The position numbers and the translations under genes are program-made. A model generated the notes under the pieces. That model saw nothing but the letters and a program-made list of their open reading frames with translations, ran no database searches and had not been told where the DNA came from. Shown here piece after piece: positions 44,227-52,634 of a DNA stretch of 64,000 nt; positions within the stretch are counted from its first letter, which is position 1; each line of letters opens with the position of its first letter. Origin of the DNA: Paradevosia sp036499825 (GTDB lineage Bacteria > Pseudomonadota > Alphaproteobacteria > Rhizobiales > Devosiaceae); NCBI GenBank assembly GCA_036499825.1, contig DASYCZ010000026.1:186001-250000 (forward strand), read 5' to 3'.

Positions 44227-44270
44227 CCATTCGTTAACCGATCCTGCTGTTTGGTTAACTCGACCTTAAC
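44223..44270 (+). promoter_or_regulatory. Two tandem perfect CtrA boxes
   Basis: TTAACCATTCGTTAAC (44223-44238) and TTAACTCGACCTTAAC (44255-44270) each match TTAA-N7-TTAAC exactly, 32 bases apart (three helical turns). They lie 19 bases before the lytic transglycosylase start. A GATTC (GANTC, CcrM methylation type) site follows at 44275. This arrangement is typical of a cell-cycle-regulated alphaproteobacterial promoter. Confidence 0.75.
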
Positions 44271-44288
44271 GCAGGATTCGTTGCGCCG

Positions 44289-45125
44289 ATGGGCATCCAG
44301 CCGATTACGGTACCGCAGAGCCTCGCCTATGTCCTGAACTCCGCCGGAGACAGGAATGGGGTCGATTTCGACTATCTGCTGAAAACCGCGCAGCGCGAGA
44401 GCAGTCTTAACCCCCAGGCCAAGGCTTCGGGTTCGTCGGCCGTGGGCCTGTTCCAGTTTCTGGAAGGCACCTGGCTGCAGGTGATGAAGCAGGAAGGGCC
44501 GCGGCTGGGGTACCAGCGCTATGCCGACGCCATCACCCAGACCGCCGATGGCGACTTCACCATCAAGGATCCCAAGCTCAAGGCGGAAGTGCTGAAGCTG
44601 CGTGAGGATCCGCAGGTGGCGGCCGACATGGCGGCGGCCTTCACCAAGAGCAATGGCGACTATCTGACCAAGCGTTTCGGCCGCATGCCGAGCCCTGGCG
44701 AGCTCTATATCGCGCACTTCCTGGGGGCGCAGGGGGCCGAAAAAATGTTCGTCGCCGGGTTGCAGAACCCGGATCAGATCGCCGCCAGCCTGTTTCCCAA
44801 GCAGGCGCAGACGAACCAGACGATTTTCTATGCCGACGGCAAGCCGCGTACGATCAAGGAAGTCTACCGGGCGCTGGTGGCGCAGCACTCCACCAACAAT
44901 GGCGGAGCGGACACCGCCTTCACGGCGCAACAGCTGGCTTCGCAGACCTTGGCGCCGCAGGTGCTTGCCAATAGTGATGCGCCGCTGCCATCCCGGTTTG
45001 GGCCGCAGGACATGTCGTTCGTGTCTTTGTTCAGCACCGAGGCGCAAGGGCCTGTCGGATCACCGGTCGAGCCGGTCGTCGCCCCCCAGGGTTCGGCGTT
45101 TTTCACCCAGCTTTATGGTCAATGA
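44289..45125 (+). CDS. Lytic transglycosylase domain protein
   Basis: A 278-residue protein with a SLT-like catalytic core: ESSLNPQAKASGSSAVGLFQFLEGTWL with the Glu in QRESSLNP and G-L-F-Q-F. There is no obvious signal peptide, which suggests export by another route, for example with the flagellar or holin-like apparatus, or an unrecognised leader. Similar proteins in rhizobia lie among flagellar/cell-cycle genes. Tandem CtrA boxes lie upstream and a DUF2336 gene follows at 75 bases. Confidence 0.85.
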   Translation: MGIQPITVPQSLAYVLNSAGDRNGVDFDYLLKTAQRESSLNPQAKASGSSAVGLFQFLEGTWLQVMKQEGPRLGYQRYADAITQTADGDFTIKDPKLKAEVLKLREDPQVAADMAAAFTKSNGDYLTKRFGRMPSPGELYIAHFLGAQGAEKMFVAGLQNPDQIAASLFPKQAQTNQTIFYADGKPRTIKEVYRALVAQHSTNNGGADTAFTAQQLASQTLAPQVLANSDAPLPSRFGPQDMSFVSLFSTEAQGPVGSPVEPVVAPQGSAFFTQLYGQ

Positions 45126-45200
45126 ACTGTCAACGAACAGGGTGAACCGTTCCTTAAACCTTGATGCGTAGGGTCGTTCTGGCAAGTGCCGGAGCGGTTC

Positions 45201-46403
45201 ATGGTTGCGTATCACCAGTTCGTCGAATTGACCCAGTCCAACGATAGCGAGGCGCGAGGGCAGGCGGCGCATCTGGCCGCGCGCGCCTATCTGGCCCATA
45301 CCGGTCCCGCCGATGAACATGCAGCCCTTTATGCCGCCCTGATCGGTTTTCTCGATGATCCATCGGTAAAGGTGCGTGCAGCCCTGGCCTATGCCTTGTT
45401 GCACACTCCGGAAGCGCCGCGACCCATTCTGCTAGCGCTGCTGCAGGATGTGACGGTAATCTCCCGGGCCGTGGCGCAATATTCGCCCGCTTTGATCGAT
45501 GCGGATGTGGTGGCGCTGGTGCGCAACTGCGACCTCGCCATGCTGCTGGCCGTGGCGGAGCGGCCGGCATTGACGCCGCGCGTGGCGGAATCGCTGATCG
45601 GCCGCGGTGAGCCGCCGGTGATGCTGAAGGTGCTGGCGCGCGCCGATGCGCAATTGCGCAGCGAAACCCTGGCGGCGCTGACCGAGGCACACGCCGACGA
45701 TGCGGCCCTGCGTGGCGCCTTGCTTGGCCGCAAGGATTTGCCGCCGGCGAGCCGGTTGCGGCTCGTGGAAGCGGTCGGCCGGGCGCTGAGGGATGTCCGC
45801 ATCGTCAAAGGCGCGGTTGCGCCGCAGCGGCTGGAACGCCTGATGCGCAACGCTGCCGACACGGCGCTCAGCGCCATCGGCGAACGGGAAGCGGGCAGGG
45901 GCGAACGCGCCTATGCGGCGGAACTGGTGCAGAGCGAACGGATCAGCACGCGCGTGATGCTGCACGCAATCGTCAACGGCCATGTGCTGTTCTTCGCCGA
46001 TTGCGTTGCCGAGCTCAGCGAGATGCCGCGCAACAAAGTGTTCTCGCTGCTGGAGACCGGCAGCCGGCCAGCGCTCAACGCACTCCTGGCGCGGTGTGGG
46101 CTCAACCCGGCGGTGCGCAACCTGCTGGCGAGGCTGGTGTTCCATGCCCGCATGGCCGACCTTGCGGATGATGTCACGGCGCGACATTTCGTCGTCACCG
46201 CGCTGACCGAAGAACTGATCATCGAGCATGCCGGCGTCATACCGGCGGAACTCGAAGAAGCTTTCAGCTATCTCAGCGAACAGAACGTGGCGCTGGCCCG
46301 CAAGGCGGCACGCGGGGTCATGTCGGCGTTCGGCGGCGACTCGTCAGCCGCCATGCCGGTCAGCCTTGCCGGACCCGATATGCTGGCGCTGCCAGCGGCT
46401 TGA
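45201..46403 (+). CDS. DUF2336 domain protein
   Basis: A 400-residue helical-repeat protein with leucine/alanine-rich segments, including LARCGLNPAVRNLLARLVFHARM near the C-terminus. DUF2336 proteins are alphaproteobacterial and uncharacterised; some are CtrA-regulated. The start is ATG 45201 (MVAYHQFVELTQ) with GGAG six bases upstream. It is 75 bases after the transglycosylase, so it is probably under the same CtrA-box promoter. It is convergent with nadK with no gap. Confidence 0.82.
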   Translation: MVAYHQFVELTQSNDSEARGQAAHLAARAYLAHTGPADEHAALYAALIGFLDDPSVKVRAALAYALLHTPEAPRPILLALLQDVTVISRAVAQYSPALIDADVVALVRNCDLAMLLAVAERPALTPRVAESLIGRGEPPVMLKVLARADAQLRSETLAALTEAHADDAALRGALLGRKDLPPASRLRLVEAVGRALRDVRIVKGAVAPQRLERLMRNAADTALSAIGEREAGRGERAYAAELVQSERISTRVMLHAIVNGHVLFFADCVAELSEMPRNKVFSLLETGSRPALNALLARCGLNPAVRNLLARLVFHARMADLADDVTARHFVVTALTEELIIEHAGVIPAELEEAFSYLSEQNVALARKAARGVMSAFGGDSSAAMPVSLAGPDMLALPAA

Positions 46404-47180
46404 TCAGTATTTGAACTGCTCGATAAGGACGCGATCTTCCAGGCTGTGACCGGGGTCGAAGAGCAGCGTTACCATGTGCTCGCGATCCTCATGAACGGTG
46501 ACTTCCGTCACCAGCGGAAATTCGACATTGTCGGCGACCGCGCTGATCGGCCGTTTTTCCGGCTCGCGGGTACGAAAGGTCACGGTCGCGCGATTCGACA
46601 GGATGGCGCCGCGCCAACGCCGGGGCCGGAACGGAGAAATCGGCGTGAGCGCCAGCAACTGCGCATCCATGGGCAGGATGGGGCCATGGGCCGAGAGATT
46701 GTAGGCAGTCGACCCCGCGGGCGTAGACAACAGCACGCCATCACAGATGAGCTCTTCCAGGCGAATCTCGCCATCCACGGCAATCTCGATCTTGGCGGCC
46801 TGAAAGGTCGAGCGGAACAGTGAAACTTCGTTGAGCGCCAGCGCCTTGTGCGTCTTGCCGCTGGTATCCTTGGCCACCATCGCCAGGGGTGAAATGTGAG
46901 TTGGGTGTGCGGCAGCGAGCCGTTCGGGCAGGGCGTCCGCGGAAAATTCGTTCATCAGGAAGCCGACCGAGCCGAAGTTCATGCCGTAGACGGGCAGCCG
47001 CCTGTCCATGGCCTGGCGCAACGCCTGCAGCATGAGTCCGTCTCCGCCAAGGGCGACCACGACGCTCGCCTTGTCGGGACCCGCATCGCCGTAGCGTTGC
47101 TGCAGGCTGGCAGCTGCGGCATTTGCTTCCGGGGTGCCGCTGGAGACAAAGGTGATCCCTTCGCTGGAAATGCCCGCCAC
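46404..47180 (-). CDS. nadK: NAD kinase
   Basis: It phosphorylates NAD to NADP. The 258-residue protein has VALGGDGLMLQALR (GGDG motif) and NFGSVGFLMNEF, and STPAGSTAYNLSAHGPI, all characteristic. The start is a GTG at 47180; the ribosome binding site is not distinct. Its stop immediately abuts the DUF2336 stop. Confidence 0.95.
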   Translation of the reverse strand: MAGISSEGITFVSSGTPEANAAAASLQQRYGDAGPDKASVVVALGGDGLMLQALRQAMDRRLPVYGMNFGSVGFLMNEFSADALPERLAAAHPTHISPLAMVAKDTSGKTHKALALNEVSLFRSTFQAAKIEIAVDGEIRLEELICDGVLLSTPAGSTAYNLSAHGPILPMDAQLLALTPISPFRPRRWRGAILSNRATVTFRTREPEKRPISAVADNVEFPLVTEVTVHEDREHMVTLLFDPGHSLEDRVLIEQFKY

Positions 47181-47296
47181 GTTTCGTCTCCGATGCGATT
47201 GGTCGGCGCCTGACTAGCATTTCATCGACGCTCATGCCAGCACCGGCGCTTGCATCATCGTCGCACCGATGCTAGCCAGCCTCTGCCGAATACGGC

Positions 47297-47372
<76 letters not shown>

Positions 47373-47388
47373 TCAAGCCTTGGCAAGT

Positions 47389-47883
47389 TCAGCGGACAGG
47401 AACCACCCAGTCGGCCGTGTCATGGTCGGGATGCTGTCGGTTGGAGGCGGTGATCCGGGGGAGGTAGCCCATCGGATCTACCGAATAGGTCGGTTTGTCA
47501 CCCGGCAAGTCTTGTAGATGGTTGAACCAGGGCATGCGGCTCTCGATGCCGTATTGTACCACGGGCGGTACGCGGTCGGGGTGATCCAGGCAGCCCACCA
47601 AGACGCCGATATCGGGGAAATCCGGATAGTCGAAGATCATGGGCGTGCCGCAATTGCTGCAAAAGCCGCGGCGCGCGAGAGCGGAACTGTCGAAGTATGA
47701 GATTTCCCCGCGTGTGACGCGGAAGGACGATTTCAGTACCGGACAGATGACAGCGAACGGCCCACCGACGGCCTTCTGACACATCCGGCAATGGCAGACG
47801 TGAACATTTTCGGGTGGACGGTCGAAGGCGAAGCGAACGGCGCCGCACTGACAGCCGCCGGTCATAAGATAATCCTCGGTCAC
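47389..47883 (-). CDS. GFA (glutathione-dependent formaldehyde-activating) family protein
   Basis: A 164-residue zinc-binding protein with three Cys pairs: GGCQCGAVRF, HVCHCRMCQ and FCSNCGTPM, the CENP-V/GFA pattern. Gfa was named for glutathione-formaldehyde adduct formation but many homologues act elsewhere. The start is uncertain: GTG 47883 has GGGGAG seven bases upstream, ATG 47865 has GAGGA eight bases upstream; the former is used. It is near the class III alcohol dehydrogenase but not adjacent. Confidence 0.85.
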   Translation of the reverse strand: MTEDYLMTGGCQCGAVRFAFDRPPENVHVCHCRMCQKAVGGPFAVICPVLKSSFRVTRGEISYFDSSALARRGFCSNCGTPMIFDYPDFPDIGVLVGCLDHPDRVPPVVQYGIESRMPWFNHLQDLPGDKPTYSVDPMGYLPRITASNRQHPDHDTADWVVPVR

Positions 47884-48145
47884 CGGTTGTCTCCCCAGCA
47901 ATTCGATCGATCATAGAGCGGCGGCGACACAAGCGCGAGCAGGAGGTGTGGCTACTCGTTCGCATCGCATCGCAGGTTCGTCAGCCCAGCTCAAGCAGAG
48001 CGGCAGGTTGGGTTCGTTTCATTCCTGTAACCTTGACACAAAACTGTGCCGTCTTGCACGTCGCGTGGGCAGTTCTAGATTTAGCTCCAGTTACAAACCT
48101 ATACCGTCTGCCGAGCGCAGGCGGTTGATCTGACTGGAGAAAACT

Positions 48146-48538
48146 ATGTCATCGACTACACGTAAGTGGGCCTATTGGGCCAGTACTGCAATTTTATCGC
48201 TGCTCTATCTGGCGAGTGCGGGGATGTATATCTCCAACATTCCCGCGGCCGAGGCGCTTTATCAATCGCTGGGGTATCCGGGCTATCTCGTGCCCCTGCT
48301 CATCGTGATCAAGCCTTTGGGCGTGCTCGCCATTCTGACGCGCCTTAATGTCTTTCTCTCGAACCTCGCCTATGCGGGCATGTTCTATCACTTGCTGCTG
48401 GCCTTTTCGGCTCATATCAATGCAGGGCAGTATGTGGAGAGCATCGCGGCCGTGATCGGCCTCGTCGCCCTCATCGTGTCGTTCCTGACCCAGAATTCGG
48501 CGCGGGCCAAGCAGTCGCCATATCCGCCGCTCCGCTAA
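48146..48538 (+). CDS. DoxX-like membrane protein
   Basis: A 130-residue four-helix membrane protein with WASTAILSLLYLASAGMYISNIP and LGYPGYLVPLLIVIKPLGVLAIL, matching the DoxX/DUF-type family of small quinone-linked membrane proteins. Its function is unknown. TGGAGA lies before the ATG. The 262 bases before it carry no convincing gene. Confidence 0.8.
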   Translation: MSSTTRKWAYWASTAILSLLYLASAGMYISNIPAAEALYQSLGYPGYLVPLLIVIKPLGVLAILTRLNVFLSNLAYAGMFYHLLLAFSAHINAGQYVESIAAVIGLVALIVSFLTQNSARAKQSPYPPLR

Positions 48539-48593
48539 GAGCGGCGAACCAAAGCTGAGGCTCCGCGTTTCCTGACCGTCATCCGGAGGTATC

Positions 48594-49400
48594 ATGGCAC
48601 CGCGTCCCTATTGGAAAGGCTATCTCAAGCTTTCGCTCGTCACATGTGCGGTGTCTCTGACGCCGGCGACCAGCGAGGGCGAAAAGGTCCGCTTTCATAC
48701 GGTCAACCGGGAGACTGGCCATCGCGTGCGCAGCCAATATGTCGATGCCGAGACCGGCAAGGCGGTGCGGGAGGACGACGAGGTCAAGGGCTATGAGACC
48801 GAAGACGGCAAGCATGTGATTTTCGAGGACGAAGAGCTGCAAGCAGTCGGCCTCGAAAGCACGCGGACCATCGATATCGGGGAGTTCGTTCCCGCCGAAA
48901 GCATCGATTGGGTCTGGTACGACCAGCCCTATTATCTGATGCCGGACGACGATGTGGCGCAGGAGGCCTTTGCGGTCATCCGCGAGGCCATGGCAGTAAC
49001 GGCGACGGTGGGAATCTCGCGGTTGGTGTTGTCCAATCGTGAACGCGCCGTGATGCTGGAGCCCAAGGGTAAAGGCATCGTGCTGTGGACCCTGCGCTAT
49101 GGCGACGAGGTGCGCAATCCTGAGGAGGTCTTTGCCGGCATTGAGGAGGAAAAGCTCAATCCCAAGCTGGTTTCAGCGATCGAGAGCGTGATCAAGGATT
49201 TGTCCAAGCCGTGGACGCCGGAAATGGCGGTTGACCCCGTGCAGGACAAGCTGAAGGCAATCATCAAAGCCAAGAAGACGCGCACCGCCAAGAAGCCGGC
49301 GGCGACAAAGCGTCCGGCAGACAAGGCGACGCCGGACAACGTCATCGACATCATGTCGGCGCTGAAGAAATCCTATGAAGAAAAGCAGAAGGGCCGCTAA
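48594..49400 (+). CDS. Ku protein (non-homologous end joining), copy 1
   Basis: A 268-residue bacterial Ku. It begins MAPRPYWKGYLKLSLVTCAVSLTPA and carries RFHTVNRETGHRV, the conserved Ku core with KGYE, followed by a Lys-rich C-terminal tail (KKTRTAKKPAATKRPADK). Ku binds DNA ends and recruits LigD. GGAGG lies six bases before the ATG. It is convergent with the second Ku gene across a 100-base spacer. No ligD lies in the window. Confidence 0.95.
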   Translation: MAPRPYWKGYLKLSLVTCAVSLTPATSEGEKVRFHTVNRETGHRVRSQYVDAETGKAVREDDEVKGYETEDGKHVIFEDEELQAVGLESTRTIDIGEFVPAESIDWVWYDQPYYLMPDDDVAQEAFAVIREAMAVTATVGISRLVLSNRERAVMLEPKGKGIVLWTLRYGDEVRNPEEVFAGIEEEKLNPKLVSAIESVIKDLSKPWTPEMAVDPVQDKLKAIIKAKKTRTAKKPAATKRPADKATPDNVIDIMSALKKSYEEKQKGR

Positions 49401-49500
49401 AGCGCTTGATGTTTTGATTGCATCAGAACGAACGCTCTAGGTCTTTGTTTTGGCGCGCTTTCGAGTGGGAAAAGTGGCATCCACCTTTCCTGAAAACGCT
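49401..49500. repeat. Rhizobial-type intergenic repeat between the two ku genes
   Basis: The whole spacer between the ku stops shows repeat character: the 10-mer AACGCTCTAG at 49431-49440 and again at 49495-49504, an imperfect 10-bp palindrome GGAAAAGTGG-cat-CCACCTTTCC (49468-49490), and a 5-bp TGATG/CATCA hairpin. The second 10-mer overlaps the ku2 stop codon. The pattern is like the Hyphomicrobiales intergenic elements that end in CGCTCTAG. A third 10-mer sits at 50360-50369. Confidence 0.6.
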
Positions 49501-50331
49501 CTAGCTCGCCTTCTTGCGTTTGGCAGGCTCGGATTCCTTGCGGGACGCCGCAGCCTTCGGCGCCTTGGCGCTCTGGCGCAAGGCATCGAGCAGGCTGACG
49601 ACCTTGGTTTCCTTGGGCGGTTTGGGGGCCTTGATGGCGCGACCTTCGATCTTGGCGCGGACGAGTTCGGCGAGTGCCTCCTCGTAGCGGTCATCGAATT
49701 TGCTGGGATCGAACTTACCGCGCATGGTGCCGATGATGTGCTTGGCCAGTTCGAGCATCTCGCCCTGGATCTTGACCTGAGGAAGCTCTTCGAAAACCTT
49801 GTTGGCGTTGCGCACCTCATAGTCGAAATTGAGCGTGTTGGCGACGAGGCCCTTGTCATCGGCTCGGATAAGCAGCGTGCGCACGCGGCGAAACAGCACG
49901 GCTCGCGCCAATGCGACGACTTTCTTGCGCTTCATGCCTTCGCGTATGATGGCGAAGGCATCACTCCCCAATTTGTCGTAAGGGGCAAGGTAGTAGGGCT
50001 TGTCGAGATAGACGGTATCGACATCCGGATAGTCTATGAAGGCTTCGATGCGCAGGGCCTTGTCGCTGTCAGGCACTGCCTCGGCGATCTCTTCGGGTTC
50101 GAGAATGACGTATTTGTTTTCGCCGGTCTCATAGCCCTTCACCTGTTGCTCGCGCGCCACCGGCTTGCCGGTCTTTTCATCGACATATTCGCGGTGAACG
50201 CGGTTGCCGGTCTTGCGGTTGATGATGTGGAACGAGAGGCGCTCCGACGTGGTGGCGCCGGCATAAAGTGCGATCGGCACGGTCAGTTCGGAGACCTTGA
50301 TGAAGCCTTTCCACGTCGCCCTGGGTGCCAC
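49501..50331 (-). CDS. Ku protein (non-homologous end joining), copy 2
   Basis: A 276-residue bacterial Ku with VAPRATWKGFIKVSELTVPIALYAG, RLSFHIINRKTGNRV and KGYETGENKYVILEPEEI, and a Lys-rich C-terminal tail. The start is GTG 50331, six bases after GGAGG and aligned with the start of copy 1 (MAPRPYWKG); the frame is open ten codons further. It is convergent with copy 1. Ten-base direct repeats flank it (49495 and 50360). Confidence 0.95.
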   Translation of the reverse strand: MAPRATWKGFIKVSELTVPIALYAGATTSERLSFHIINRKTGNRVHREYVDEKTGKPVAREQQVKGYETGENKYVILEPEEIAEAVPDSDKALRIEAFIDYPDVDTVYLDKPYYLAPYDKLGSDAFAIIREGMKRKKVVALARAVLFRRVRTLLIRADDKGLVANTLNFDYEVRNANKVFEELPQVKIQGEMLELAKHIIGTMRGKFDPSKFDDRYEEALAELVRAKIEGRAIKAPKPPKETKVVSLLDALRQSAKAPKAAASRKESEPAKRKKAS

Positions 50332-50441
50332 GTTCAACCTCCAATAGCCAACGCCCTTCAACGCTCTAGGCTTACAGGCGTTCCGGAATGCCGCAGACAG
50401 ATGGCTGATGGTTTGATAGCACTCAACGGGGTGTAATTGAA

Positions 50442-51479
50442 ATGGCGGCCGCTTTATCCATGCGTTACTTCGTTACTGGAAGCTCTGGATTCATCGGCTT
50501 TCACCTGGTGCGGCGGCTTCTTGCCGATGGTCATGCGGTCGTCGGCTATGATGGCATGACGCCTTACTACGATGTCAATTTGAAGCGGCAGCGACTGGCC
50601 CTGCTGCAGCAATCGCAGGGGTTTACCCACATCGAGGGCATGCTCGAGGACAAGGCGCTGCTGGCCAGGAGCGTAGGCGCCGCGGAGCCTGAAATCGTGG
50701 TGCATCTCGCGGCCCAGGCCGGGGTTCGATACAGCATCGATCACCCCGAGACCTATGCGGACAGCAATCTTATCGGCACATTCAATATTCTCGAACTCAT
50801 GCGCGAGCTGAAGCCGCGTCATCTACTGCTGGCCTCGAGCAGTTCGGTCTATGGCGGCAATACCCGCCAGCCCTTCGCCGAAACCGACCGGACGGATTAT
50901 CCGGTGTCGCTCTATGCGGCGACCAAGAAGGCGGGCGAAGCCATGGCCCACGCCTATGCGCATATCTGGAATATTCCCACCACCTGCTTTCGCTTCTTCA
51001 CCGTCTACGGGGCGTGGGGGAGGCCGGACATGGCGCTTTTCAAGTTCGTCGAGGCGATCGAGCGCGGCGAACCCATCGAGGTGTTCGGGGAAGGCCAGAT
51101 GCATCGCGATTGCACCGCGGTGGGGGATCTGGTCGAGGCCATCGTCCGGCTGGCTGATGCGTCGCCAGTCGCGGGGCGGCCCATGAGCGGGGTGGAGGAT
51201 TCCCTGTCTCCGGTAGCGCCGTGGCGCAGCGTCAACATTGCCGGCGGGCGATCGGTGGGCCTGCTCGAGTTCATCGCGGCGATTGAAAGAGCGCTGGGCA
51301 AGAGCGCCAACAAGACCATGTTGCCGATGCAGGCGGGCGATGTCGGCGAAACGCTGGCCAGTCCGGCGCTGCTGAAGGCATTGGTGGGATTCGTGCCCGA
51401 AACCGGCGTCGACGCGATCGTGCGTGATTTTGTCGATTGGTATCGCGGTTGGCGCGCGGCCCGGGTCCACGTCTCATGA
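50442..51479 (+). CDS. UDP-glucuronate 4-epimerase-like NAD-dependent epimerase/dehydratase
   Basis: A 345-residue extended SDR with YFVTGSSGFIGFHLVRRLL (dinucleotide site), SSSVYGG and the catalytic YAATKKAGE, and DRTDYPVSLYAATKK. It resembles LspL/Cap1J UDP-glucuronate epimerases, which supply UDP-galacturonate for surface polysaccharides, but the donor is not provable from sequence. The ATG at 50442 is used; MRYFVTGSSG at 50460 is an alternative. It overlaps the next gene by four bases. Confidence 0.82.
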   Translation: MAAALSMRYFVTGSSGFIGFHLVRRLLADGHAVVGYDGMTPYYDVNLKRQRLALLQQSQGFTHIEGMLEDKALLARSVGAAEPEIVVHLAAQAGVRYSIDHPETYADSNLIGTFNILELMRELKPRHLLLASSSSVYGGNTRQPFAETDRTDYPVSLYAATKKAGEAMAHAYAHIWNIPTTCFRFFTVYGAWGRPDMALFKFVEAIERGEPIEVFGEGQMHRDCTAVGDLVEAIVRLADASPVAGRPMSGVEDSLSPVAPWRSVNIAGGRSVGLLEFIAAIERALGKSANKTMLPMQAGDVGETLASPALLKALVGFVPETGVDAIVRDFVDWYRGWRAARVHVS

Positions 51480-52144
51480 ACCTCGGCATGCCAAAGTCTC
51501 GCCACCGGGCCTTCTATGCCGCCGGGGCGGTAGGCGTACTGGTGTTGGGGCTCTCTGTGCTGATGCTGCCGGCCAAGGCGGTGGGGCTGGGCATCGATGC
51601 GTTCTTCATCGCCTATCTGGTGTTCTCGTTCTGGCAGGCGCGGCGCTTGACGGCCGCGTTCCTTGAGAAACATGCAGACGAAGCGGACGCGCCGGTCTGG
51701 CTGATTTTCGGGTCGACAGCGGTCGTCATCGCGGTGTCGGTCGTGTCGCTGTTCCAGGTGATCAATAGCGGCGGCGGCGCCGATCCGCTGATGCTGGCCG
51801 TCGCCGGCAGTTCGGTGGTTCTGGGATGGTTTGTGGTCCACTCGTTGGCCGCGCAGCACTATGCCTACGAATATTATTCCAGCCCGGAAGACAGGGCCAA
51901 TGAAGGCAAGGGGCGGCGCGCGGTCGTCGGGGGGCTGGATTTTCCGACCGGCAAGGCGCCGGATGGGTTCAGCTTCGTGTATTTTTCCTACGTCATCGGC
52001 ATGACGGCGCAGGTGGCGGACGTATCGATCACGTCGCGGGAGATGCAGCGGCGCGTGCTGATCCACTCCATATTCTCGTTCTTCTTCAACACGGTGATTC
52101 TGGCGGCATCGGTGAACATCGCAGTGTCACTCGGTAGTGGTTAG
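51476..52144 (+). CDS. DUF1345 membrane protein
   Basis: A 222-residue protein with five or six hydrophobic segments (AAGAVGVLVLGLSVLML and FFFNTVILAASVNIAVSLG) and YFSYVIGMTAQVADVSITSREMQRR, the DUF1345 signature. Its function is unknown. The ATG overlaps the epimerase stop as ATGA, so the two are translationally coupled. Confidence 0.8.
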   Translation: MNLGMPKSRHRAFYAAGAVGVLVLGLSVLMLPAKAVGLGIDAFFIAYLVFSFWQARRLTAAFLEKHADEADAPVWLIFGSTAVVIAVSVVSLFQVINSGGGADPLMLAVAGSSVVLGWFVVHSLAAQHYAYEYYSSPEDRANEGKGRRAVVGGLDFPTGKAPDGFSFVYFSYVIGMTAQVADVSITSREMQRRVLIHSIFSFFFNTVILAASVNIAVSLGSG

Positions 52145-52225
52145 ACTATTTCCGGGCACTCTGGCCTTGGATTGGCCGTAAAGTCAGGGTCCCGATAGGC
52201 AATTGCAATTACCAGAGGAGATGAC

Positions 52226-52522
52226 ATGAAACTGAAACTCGCCATTGGGTTGCCGTTGGTCGTGGCAGCCGGTCTGACGCTTGCGGCATGTGACAACAAG
52301 CCGGCCGCGCCGACGCCCACCACTTCCACGCCTGCTGCTCCGGCCACTCCGGCTCCGAGCACGCCGACGCCGCCGCCGGCCACTACAACGGCCCCGACGA
52401 CCACCATGGCTCCCGCACCGAATACGATGGCCCCAGCGCCGAGCACGATGGCTCCCGCGCCCAACACCATGGCTCCGGCGCCGACGACGACCACTCCGCC
52501 GGCGACACCGCCTGCCAACTAA
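52226..52522 (+). CDS. Small lipoprotein with Pro/Ala/Thr tandem repeats
   Basis: A 98-residue lipoprotein. The signal peptide MKLKLAIGLPLVVAAGLTLAAC ends in a lipobox with Cys at 22, then a Thr/Pro/Ala-rich tail that includes four 7-residue repeats of type TMAPAPN/S/T. The function is unknown; such tails often serve as spacers at the cell surface. GAGG-type sequence precedes the ATG. An intrinsic terminator follows. Confidence 0.75.
   Translation: MKLKLAIGLPLVVAAGLTLAACDNKPAAPTPTTSTPAAPATPAPSTPTPPPATTTAPTTTMAPAPNTMAPAPSTMAPAPNTMAPAPTTTTPPATPPAN
52403..52486 (+). repeat. Four 21-base tandem repeats inside the lipoprotein gene
   Basis: Four consecutive in-frame 21-base units encode T-M-A-P-A-P-x. 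The DNA copies differ at wobble positions, so they are not recent slippage products. Confidence 0.75.
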
Positions 52523-52538
52523 TTGTTTCTGGCGTCAG

Positions 52539-52582
52539 AATCGGCCTGCCATTCCGGGTGGATGGCAGGCCGATTGTTTTTT
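52539..52582 (+). terminator. Intrinsic terminator of the lipoprotein gene
   Basis: A 14-bp stem AATCGGCCTGCCAT/ATGGCAGGCCGATT with a 9-base loop is followed by GTTTTTT. It lies 17 bases after the stop. Confidence 0.9.
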
Positions 52583-52634
52583 GCCGCCGTGACAGGCATC
52601 GTCGCGCCGAGCGATTTGACCTTTGGAGACGACT

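Noticed and set aside
47946..48133. Two overlapping frames of about 60 codons before the DoxX gene
   Set aside because: No convincing ribosome spacing (GGAGG abuts the GTG) and no conserved-looking sequence; treated as non-coding promoter region.
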